A stretch of 64,000 nt of DNA from a virus: the IMG/VR virus record IMGVR_UViG_3300028829_007756, positions 1 through 64,000 of that record; one strand, given 5' to 3'. The first letter of the stretch is position 1. The number at the start of each line of letters is the position of its first letter. The translations under genes were made by a program, and so were the position numbers. Below the pieces are notes generated by a model, which saw nothing but the letters and a program-made list of their open reading frames with translations, did not search any database and was not told the DNA's origin. Shown in pieces: positions 52,130 through 58,955 of this stretch.

Positions 52130-52658
52130 AGAAATAAACAGAGATAGATTCCAAATAGTTTCAGCAGGTGGAAACGTAATGGAGTATAGTAAAGTCGATC
52201 AAGACTACCTGCCAAGAAATTGGCTTAGATTTAAAACTTTTGATGAATTTAGAAAGTTTGTTAGGAGCAAAAAGTTTGAATCCATTTTTCTTTCTGATCA
52301 GCAAGAGGTTGTCTTAGTCACTCAAGATGAGACTGGCAATCTTTTACATATGGGAATAGGTCCAGCATTTAAGGAAGAAGATGATATTCAAGAATTGATT
52401 TTTGAAACTCAAGCTGATGCAAGCAAATATGTCGCTGATAATAAGCTATTGCCATCCTCTTCGCTACTCGATGATCCATCTAAAGAGCAGTTACAGAGAT
52501 TTTTCAATGGAGAAAAATGCTTTTTTGATAATTCTAGAGATCTTTACGAGGAATATATTGAAAAAAAGAATTCAATAGAAGCTTCTGATCAATTAGCTCA
52601 ACTTCTTCTCGGCAGAAAGTACGAACAAAAAGTCGTAGAAATTTTAATGAAATACTGA
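52122..52658 (+). CDS. Hypothetical 178-aa protein
   Basis: No family is recognised. The N-terminal two-thirds look like an alpha-beta domain (RDRFQIVSAGGNVMEY, EVVLVTQDETGNLLHMGIG). The C-terminus has a helix with YEEYIEKKNSIEASDQLAQLL. It overlaps the Clp-like gene by 8 bases. It might be an adaptor or substrate partner of the unfoldase, or a replication factor linked to the SSB-like gene 7 bases downstream; both are guesses from position. Confidence 0.55.
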   Translation: MTEEINRDRFQIVSAGGNVMEYSKVDQDYLPRNWLRFKTFDEFRKFVRSKKFESIFLSDQQEVVLVTQDETGNLLHMGIGPAFKEEDDIQELIFETQADASKYVADNKLLPSSSLLDDPSKEQLQRFFNGEKCFFDNSRDLYEEYIEKKNSIEASDQLAQLLLGRKYEQKVVEILMKY

Positions 52659-52665
52659 AAAAATT

Positions 52666-53268
52666 ATGTCTATACAAATATATAAACCCAATAGTAAAAA
52701 CACAGGTTCCGCTTTTACATTCTCAAAAAGCAAAGATAAAAAAACAGGCAAGCCTGTCTTTTATATTAGTGCAATAGCACAATATTCATGGAATGAGGAC
52801 TCAAAGACTGGATCATTCTCTGGAAACTCTAAGAATCCAGAAAAAACTATTAATGTAAAAATCAGTGAAATTGAGGCTGGATCTTTTTTAAGCTGCTTTA
52901 GTTCTAGGTATGAATATACTGCATTTCATTCTTATGATAATAGCAATACTACTATTAAATTCACACCTTGGGATAAAAAGCAAAAGATTTCAAAGTACGA
53001 TTCTAATTCAAAGGGTTTCGTGGATATGGATATCGAAGTCCCAGCTTTCGGAATCACCCTATCAAAGGGAAAGGGAAATTCAATAAAAATAGCTCTAGAT
53101 CCAGGCGAGGTAGAAGTTGTTAAAAAACTATTTGAAATCTTCATAAATGATTATTTGAATTATGAGATTCATAAGGCTGAATCATATAGTTCCGCTTCTA
53201 AAAGTAAACCTAATACTGCCTCACAAGAAGAAGAGCGGGTAGATGATTTTGAAGATGCCCCTTTCTAA
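52666..53268 (+). CDS. Putative second ssDNA-binding protein with acidic tail
   Basis: The first 170 residues look like a compact beta-rich domain (SAFTFSKSKDKKTGKPVFYI, FSGNSKNPEKTINVKISE). A Ser/Lys linker follows, and the end is VDDFEDAPF, an acidic tip with terminal Pro-Phe like bacterial SSB tails that bind replication proteins. The core does not match the bacterial OB-SSB at 3472 and resembles phage-specific SSB-like proteins only in outline. Position among replication genes supports a single-stranded DNA role. Confidence 0.5.
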   Translation: MSIQIYKPNSKNTGSAFTFSKSKDKKTGKPVFYISAIAQYSWNEDSKTGSFSGNSKNPEKTINVKISEIEAGSFLSCFSSRYEYTAFHSYDNSNTTIKFTPWDKKQKISKYDSNSKGFVDMDIEVPAFGITLSKGKGNSIKIALDPGEVEVVKKLFEIFINDYLNYEIHKAESYSSASKSKPNTASQEEERVDDFEDAPF

Positions 53269-53270
53269 AG

Positions 53271-55187
53271 ATGGTTAAAAAACGGAAAATACTTTTCCAT
53301 AGCAATTACTCTAAGATATTAACTGGCTTTGGTAAAAATTCTAAAAATATACTTAGATATTTAAGCCTTACAGGGAAATATGAAATTGTAGAGCTGAGTA
53401 ATGGAGTAGCTAAAGATCAACCAGAACTTCAGAAACTTCCATGGAGGGCTATAGGAGGAATCCCCGCTGACCAATCTGTAATTGATAAGATCAACAAAGA
53501 TCCTAACCTTTCAAGGCAAGCTCAATATGGAATGCTTGGCATAGATGATGTAATTAAACAAGAAGAACCAGATGTCTATATTGGAGTAGAGGATATATGG
53601 GGCCTAGCTCCTTTTAGTAAAAAACCTTGGTGGAATAAAATCAACTGCATGATTTGGACGACTCTAGATAGTTTACCCTTACTCCCAGAGGCTGTTAAAG
53701 TAGCTCCTAAAATTAAAAATTATTTTGTTTGGGCTACATTTGCCGAAAAAGCAATGCATAAGTTAGGGCATTCTCATGTCAAAACTCTTCATGGAGCCAT
53801 TAATTGCTCAAATTTCTTTAATGTTGGCCCTAATGGAAAATCAGCATTAAGATCTGCGTTTAATATAGATCAGGATACTTTTATAATAGGTTTTGTATTT
53901 AGGAATCAACTCCGAAAAAGTGTTCCAAACTTATTAGAAGGCTTTAAATTGTTTCAATCTAAAAACCCTAATTCAAAATCGAAGCTTCTATTACATACCA
54001 ATTTCTCAGAAGGTTGGAATATAAACTCCTTAATAGAAGAAAAAGGGCTTGACCCAAAAGATATACTTTGTACCTACTATTGTTCTGCATGCAAACGCTA
54101 CGAAGTTAAACCTTTCTCTGGTCAAAAACAAAACTGTAGGTTCTGCGGCTCTAAGGAAACTGTTAACACTGTTTCTATACTTCATGGCGTAGATGAAAAC
54201 CAGCTAAATGAAATTTATAATTTAATGGATGTATATTGCCACCCATTTACTAGTGGAGGTCAAGAAATTCCGATACAAGAGGCTAAGCTTTGTGAACTTG
54301 TGACTCTCACCACGAATTATTCCTGTGGAGAAGACATGTGTGAAGATAACACTGGTGGATTTCCATTAGATTGGTCTGAGTATAGGGAGCCTGGAACTCA
54401 GTTTATTAAAGCTAGTACAAATCCAAATAGCATTTGCAACAAACTCTCCAAGGTTTATAAAATGGATGCCCTTAAAAGATCTTCTTTGGGAAAAAAGTCT
54501 AGAGATTTTATTTTAAATAATTACTCAATTGAGGTTATAGGAAAACAAATTGAAAACATTATAGATTCGATGCCAGATCATAATTATAATTTTTCATTTG
54601 AACCTGAAAAAAGAGATCCTAATTATGTTCCTCCAGATATAGAAGATGATTCAGAGTGGTTGATTGATATATATAAAAACATACTCAAGGTTGATCTAGA
54701 TCACAATGACGAAGGACACAAACACTGGATGCAATCATTTAAAAATGGAGCAACAAGAGCTTCCGTTCTTGATTATTTTAGATCCGTTGCAGTGCAAGAG
54801 AATAGCAAAATCGGATCTAATAAATTGGTTGATTTAAATGATGTAATAAAAAATTCTGGGAATAAAAAAGCTTTGTTTTGTTGCAGTACTAGTGAAGAGG
54901 ATGTGCTATTAGTTTCATCTTTATTGAAATCTTTCAAATCTCAGCATAAAAATTATGATATTTTCTTTGCTACTGAAGTTGAGTATTTTTCTATAGTAGA
55001 TTGCAATCCTTATGTGTACAAATGCATTCCTTATCAAGATGGTCTTGAGGATGAAAGAGCTATGCTGGGCTGCAACCTTAAAGAAGATCAAAAATATTTT
55101 GATTGTTGCTATAATTTTAATTCAGCTTTATCTGAATCAAATTTAAAATCCTCAATCCAAAACAAGTTATACAATATACATGAATAA
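53271..55187 (+). CDS. Multidomain GT4 glycosyltransferase with zinc ribbon and DUF4214-like region
   Basis: The N-terminus KILFHSNYSKILTGFGKNSK is a GT4 acceptor-domain start. HGAINCSNFFNV is the linker, and IPIQEAKLCELVTLTTNYS the donor loop. A zinc ribbon (CSACKRY followed by CRFCGS near residues 270-292) is inserted in the donor domain. Around residues 462-510, WLIDIYKNILKVDLDHNDEG and a W-x-Q segment resemble DUF4214. The last 110 residues start KALFCCSTSEEDVLLVSSLL and resemble the first half of a GT9 domain that ends abruptly. Its stop overlaps the next start. Confidence 0.75.
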   Translation: MVKKRKILFHSNYSKILTGFGKNSKNILRYLSLTGKYEIVELSNGVAKDQPELQKLPWRAIGGIPADQSVIDKINKDPNLSRQAQYGMLGIDDVIKQEEPDVYIGVEDIWGLAPFSKKPWWNKINCMIWTTLDSLPLLPEAVKVAPKIKNYFVWATFAEKAMHKLGHSHVKTLHGAINCSNFFNVGPNGKSALRSAFNIDQDTFIIGFVFRNQLRKSVPNLLEGFKLFQSKNPNSKSKLLLHTNFSEGWNINSLIEEKGLDPKDILCTYYCSACKRYEVKPFSGQKQNCRFCGSKETVNTVSILHGVDENQLNEIYNLMDVYCHPFTSGGQEIPIQEAKLCELVTLTTNYSCGEDMCEDNTGGFPLDWSEYREPGTQFIKASTNPNSICNKLSKVYKMDALKRSSLGKKSRDFILNNYSIEVIGKQIENIIDSMPDHNYNFSFEPEKRDPNYVPPDIEDDSEWLIDIYKNILKVDLDHNDEGHKHWMQSFKNGATRASVLDYFRSVAVQENSKIGSNKLVDLNDVIKNSGNKKALFCCSTSEEDVLLVSSLLKSFKSQHKNYDIFFATEVEYFSIVDCNPYVYKCIPYQDGLEDERAMLGCNLKEDQKYFDCCYNFNSALSESNLKSSIQNKLYNIHE

Positions 55188-56340
55188 GCTTGAAAAAATA
55201 AGTTTGCATTCTGCTTTAAAATCTTCAGATTTTATTGTTAATAAATGTTTTTACCCTTTGCTTTTTGACAGATTTATTACGATTGACTTTTCTAAATCTG
55301 TTCAATCTTTGTATTATGAATACTGGCAAGAGGTTATAGATATGATAAAGCCTTATCTCGATAAGGAGAATATTAAAATATTAAGAGTTGGATCTAGCAA
55401 AGGTTATGAGTTGGATGGAACCCATAATTACACCAATAAAACCTTCAATCAAAATGCATACATATTGAGCAACTCAATGCTCCATGTCAGTTCTAGCGGT
55501 GTCTTGTCTTTCCTTGCTTATCAGTTTAATACTCCGATAGTTTGTTTATTTTCAGGTAAAGATTCTTCTTTATTTCCTTTTGACAGAAGAGAGAATACAG
55601 TTTTAATAGATTCTCCTAAGTCTGGCAAAAATAAAAGCCTTTCTGATTTCGAGAATCCTAAAACCATAAATTTAATAGATCCATGTATAGTTGCTAAATC
55701 TATACTTTCCAACCTTAATATAAATCATAATTTAGATAATAGAAAAAGAGTTTTTAATGGGGACATGTCTTTTATAAAAACAATAGAAATTGTCCCAGAT
55801 TTTCCTGCCCCCAAATCTCTTCTTCCAAATGCATTAATTAATATTCGGGCAGATCTTCATTTTAATGAAGCGAACATAGCTTCTCTTTGTTCTAACAATA
55901 GAAGAGCTGGAATAATAACCAACAAACCTTTGTCTGAACCCCTTTTACTTGCTATCAGAAATAGCATTCAAAGAATATCTATCAATGCAGACGATGGTCT
56001 TGATGAGAATTTTTTAAAATTATTAAAAAAATTAAATATCACATATGAAATTTTTATTTCTGACAAATCAAAACTCTATGAGCTTAGATTAGCTTATATA
56101 GACGAGCCAATTGATTACTTAGAAAAAAAATCGAAACCTCTTGATTTCAATTATGATTCTAGTCATAGTATAAGTATGACTTCGTCAAAAATTTTAATTT
56201 CCAAAAATGGATCTTTTCCCACTAAAGCTCACTGGATCATTGGAGAGAATTGTAAAGAAGGATTTCAGTCCTACATAGACACCGATGATTTTTGGGAGGA
56301 TTTGGATTTTATTAACATATACAAAATAATACAGTTTTAA
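55180..56340 (+). CDS. GT9-like C-terminal half plus unknown domain
   Basis: The first 130 residues end with AYILSNSMLHVSSSGVLSFLA and the NTPIVCLFSGKDSSLFPF segment. This matches the second (donor) half of GT9-like enzymes, including a serine-rich loop in place of the G-x-x-H. The first half of such a domain is at the end of the preceding gene, so the two proteins probably work together or come from a split. Residues 200-386 form an unknown alpha-beta domain with several Lys/Asp-rich strands (ALINIRADLHFNEANIASLC). Confidence 0.5.
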   Translation: MNKLEKISLHSALKSSDFIVNKCFYPLLFDRFITIDFSKSVQSLYYEYWQEVIDMIKPYLDKENIKILRVGSSKGYELDGTHNYTNKTFNQNAYILSNSMLHVSSSGVLSFLAYQFNTPIVCLFSGKDSSLFPFDRRENTVLIDSPKSGKNKSLSDFENPKTINLIDPCIVAKSILSNLNINHNLDNRKRVFNGDMSFIKTIEIVPDFPAPKSLLPNALINIRADLHFNEANIASLCSNNRRAGIITNKPLSEPLLLAIRNSIQRISINADDGLDENFLKLLKKLNITYEIFISDKSKLYELRLAYIDEPIDYLEKKSKPLDFNYDSSHSISMTSSKILISKNGSFPTKAHWIIGENCKEGFQSYIDTDDFWEDLDFINIYKIIQF

Positions 56341-56342
56341 AG

Positions 56343-57092
56343 ATGGAAAAAAATACAAAAGGACCTCTTCTATATAAAAGAGATGAGAATGGCTTACTTG
56401 AAAATGTGAGCTATATTTTTAATGAAGACGGCTCTATAGATTGGAGATTAATGATAAAAGAAGAGCATCTTTTTCCTAATAAACTCTGGTTTGAGTCTAG
56501 AAAAAAGCCAGTTCCAAAAACCATCGAAGGATTAAAAGACCACCAACTTCTTATAAAACTTAGCGGAATTAAAGAGCTGGCAAAACTAAGAGGATTCTCT
56601 GACTTATCGTATAACATACTTAAGTGTGAGCAAGACCATGTTGCAGTCACTTGCTCTATAAAATTTATACCTAATTATGAAACAGATGGTTCTCCAGTTC
56701 ATTTTGAGGACATGGCAAATGCCACATTAAATAACACAAGTAGTTTCGCTACAAAATTTCTTGAAACAATTGCCTGTAATAGAGCTTTCGTCAGGGCTGT
56801 TAGAAATTTTCTTAATATCCACATCGTTGGTGATGATGAGATAGATAAGTCTGAAAATTCTACTCCATCAACTATTTCTAAATCGAGTTCACTTTCGCCT
56901 CAAGGTATTTTAAAAAATACATGTATTGATTCTGGGCATAAATCATTCGATGAGTTCATGGATGTTTTGAGAACATGGCACACTACTGGAGTTTATAAAG
57001 TTCCAAAAGAATTAGATCCAAAGTCATGGTCAGGTTTTGAAGATGTTCCAGCTAAGCAGGCTAGAGAATTCTTAAAATTAATAAAGAACTAA
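56343..57092 (+). CDS. Possible ssDNA-annealing (Rad52/Erf-like) protein, tentative
   Basis: The central part has LIKLSGIKELAKLRGFSDLS and a C-terminal core segment FLETIACNRAFVRAVRNFL. This recalls the A-x-x-R-A-x-x-R-A-x-R helix in Rad52/Erf-type annealing proteins. Beta strands in between (VAVTCSIKFIPNYE) fit such a fold. The C-terminal 80 residues have a linker rich in Ser and a helical end (GFEDVPAKQAREFLKLIKN). The match is weak and the neighbourhood is not dedicated to recombination, so this remains a suggestion. Confidence 0.4.
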   Translation: MEKNTKGPLLYKRDENGLLENVSYIFNEDGSIDWRLMIKEEHLFPNKLWFESRKKPVPKTIEGLKDHQLLIKLSGIKELAKLRGFSDLSYNILKCEQDHVAVTCSIKFIPNYETDGSPVHFEDMANATLNNTSSFATKFLETIACNRAFVRAVRNFLNIHIVGDDEIDKSENSTPSTISKSSSLSPQGILKNTCIDSGHKSFDEFMDVLRTWHTTGVYKVPKELDPKSWSGFEDVPAKQAREFLKLIKN

Positions 57093-57098
57093 ATAAAA

Positions 57099-57902
57099 AT
57101 GAAAAGGAAAATTCTAATCATGGGCCTTCCAGGTTCTGGTAAGACGACTTTAGCTGAAAATTTAGTTCCTAGACTTAATGCAGCTTGGTTTAATGCTGAT
57201 GCCGTAAGGCAGGATATTTATTCAGAACTTGGATTTTCTCCAGAAGATAGGTTGGCACATGCCACTCGCATGGGTAAACTTTGCGACTGGGCTAAACTCG
57301 GAGGATGTTATGTTATTGCTGATTTTGTTTGCCCCACCGAAGATACTAGAGAAGCATTTGGTCCAGACTTTACTATATGGGTAAACAGAATTGAAGAAGG
57401 TAGATTTGCAGACACAAATAAACTTTTTCAAAAACCTAAAAATTATGATATTGAATTAAACGAAGGCGATCCTGAGGAATGGTGCGAAATGGTTGTCTCG
57501 AAATTAAATGAAACAGAAGCGTGGGACAATCAAGCTCCGACCTCTTTATTAATTGGTAGATACCAACCATTTCATATCGGTCATAAAAATTTAGTAGCAG
57601 AATCCATAAGGAGAACTGGCCAATGTTGCATTGCTATAAGAGATGTTGGAGGTTCTGGAGATAAAAACCCATATGATTTTGAAAAAGTCAAAGAAGAAAT
57701 TCATTCAGCATGTGTTGAATTCGGGAATAAAATTAAAGTTGTAGAGCTTCCTAATATTACTGATATCTTCTATGGAAGGGGTGTGGGGTACAATATAGAA
57801 GAGCTTGAACTTAGTAAAGAATTGCAATCTGTTTCTGCGACTAAAATCAGAGAAGGTCATATAGATCAGGAAGGTAATTTACTTGGCAAAAGGCCAGAGT
57901 AA
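57099..57902 (+). CDS. P-loop kinase fused to nucleotidyltransferase
   Basis: Residues 1-135 form an APS-kinase-like P-loop kinase: ILIMGLPGSGKTTLAENL, then FNADAVRQDIYSELGFS, and TIWVNRIEEGRFADTNKLF, the lid and substrate segment. Residues 148-267 form a HIGH-type nucleotidyltransferase: LIGRYQPFHIGHKNLVAE is the GxFxPxHxGH signature, and SVSATKIREG the C-terminal motif. The closest families are NMN/nicotinamide-ribose adenylyltransferases (NadM/NadR), so NAD synthesis is possible. A sulphur or sugar role is the alternative. A fusion in this order is uncommon. Confidence 0.75.
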   Translation: MKRKILIMGLPGSGKTTLAENLVPRLNAAWFNADAVRQDIYSELGFSPEDRLAHATRMGKLCDWAKLGGCYVIADFVCPTEDTREAFGPDFTIWVNRIEEGRFADTNKLFQKPKNYDIELNEGDPEEWCEMVVSKLNETEAWDNQAPTSLLIGRYQPFHIGHKNLVAESIRRTGQCCIAIRDVGGSGDKNPYDFEKVKEEIHSACVEFGNKIKVVELPNITDIFYGRGVGYNIEELELSKELQSVSATKIREGHIDQEGNLLGKRPE

Positions 57903-57915
57903 AGATCTCTCATAA

Positions 57916-58452
57916 GTGAATATATTAAATAAAACCAAAACATATTTGGTTGGCCATATGCAGTATTTAAGTGGTCGAAATTGGCGCCAAGAAGTTTCGC
58001 TAAAATTAAAGCCTTTGGGTATAACTTGTTTTGATCCTTATAAAAAGCCTTTTGTAAAAGATATAAGTGAGGATGAAAATGCAAGGCAATTGATGGATAA
58101 GTGGTTAAAAAATGGAGATTATGATAAACTTTCAGACAAAATGAAGACAATAAGATCCTACGATCTTAATTTAGTTGATAGGAGTGACTTCATTATAGCG
58201 CATCTGGTTCCTGAGGTCGCTTCTTGGGGCAGTGCTGAAGAAATAGTTACTGCGGTTAGGATGAAAAAACCTATTTTCATAAGTATGGAGGGAGGGAAAT
58301 CAAAAACTCCCCTTTGGATGTTCGGCATGTTGCCCCATAAATACATTTATAATAGTGTGGAAGAGATTATAGATATGATAAAATCTATAGATTCTGGAAA
58401 AAAACCCATAGATTCTGAAAGATGGAGGCTTCTTCGGGAAAAATTTAGATAG
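57916..58452 (+). CDS. Nucleoside 2-deoxyribosyltransferase-like protein
   Basis: The start is GTG. KTYLVGHMQYLSGRNWRQEV and FDPYKKPF match the first strand and loop of the deoxyribosyltransferase fold. VDRSDFIIAHLVPEVASWGS and EIVTAVRMKKPIFIS correspond to the catalytic region of that superfamily (E at the S-x-G-x-x-E-I position). Enzymes of this fold break or exchange N-glycosidic bonds of nucleosides or NAD. It follows the adenylyltransferase fusion by 13 bases, so a nucleoside or NAD salvage task is inferred. Confidence 0.75.
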   Translation: MNILNKTKTYLVGHMQYLSGRNWRQEVSLKLKPLGITCFDPYKKPFVKDISEDENARQLMDKWLKNGDYDKLSDKMKTIRSYDLNLVDRSDFIIAHLVPEVASWGSAEEIVTAVRMKKPIFISMEGGKSKTPLWMFGMLPHKYIYNSVEEIIDMIKSIDSGKKPIDSERWRLLREKFR

Positions 58453-58501
58453 ATTTTAATAAGATTTTTGGCAGGCTGCTTAAAATTTGTGTAACTTTCC
58501 T

Positions 58502-58915
58502 ATGAAAGAACATTCAAATAAAAATCTCATGCCATTACTATTAATACCACCTTTAGTCGCTGCAGCAAAATTTGTTGCAGCTAGATTAGCCACGAGCGCA
58601 GCTGTAAGTGCTCTCAAATTTGCTATTTCACCTCCAGGGAGGAACTTAATTAAACATGCAGGGGGAGCGGCACTGGGAGTTCAGCTATCAACCAGTAGAA
58701 GTAAAGCTGGTCGGTTGATTGAAAACGGATGGAACTTAGGAGAAAAAGCTTACAGTAAAGCTGATCAACTTGGCCTTATACCAGAATTTGGATCAGGTGG
58801 GGGTAAGAGCGTCAGTAGTGGAAGACAAGGCAGGGGTAATAATCAAGGAACTAAGACACCGCAAGGAAAGAAAGCACCAACTCCTCAAACGAGACCGAAC
58901 AGAAGAACGGGTTAG
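58502..58915 (+). CDS. Hypothetical Ala-rich protein with basic tail
   Basis: ATG 58502 is preferred over the upstream in-frame TTG (58487). Residues 10-45 are hydrophobic (LMPLLLIPPLVAAAKFVAAR) and could form one or two membrane helices. The rest is basic, with a Gly/Ser/Gln/Pro-rich tail ending in RPNRRTG. It could be a virion-internal or membrane-active protein. It lies 40 bases before the large structural gene at 58956, fitting the same expression class. Confidence 0.5.
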   Translation: MKEHSNKNLMPLLLIPPLVAAAKFVAARLATSAAVSALKFAISPPGRNLIKHAGGAALGVQLSTSRSKAGRLIENGWNLGEKAYSKADQLGLIPEFGSGGGKSVSSGRQGRGNNQGTKTPQGKKAPTPQTRPNRRTG

Positions 58916-58955
58916 TATAAAATTTAACATTAACTAAAATTATTAGTAAAATAAA

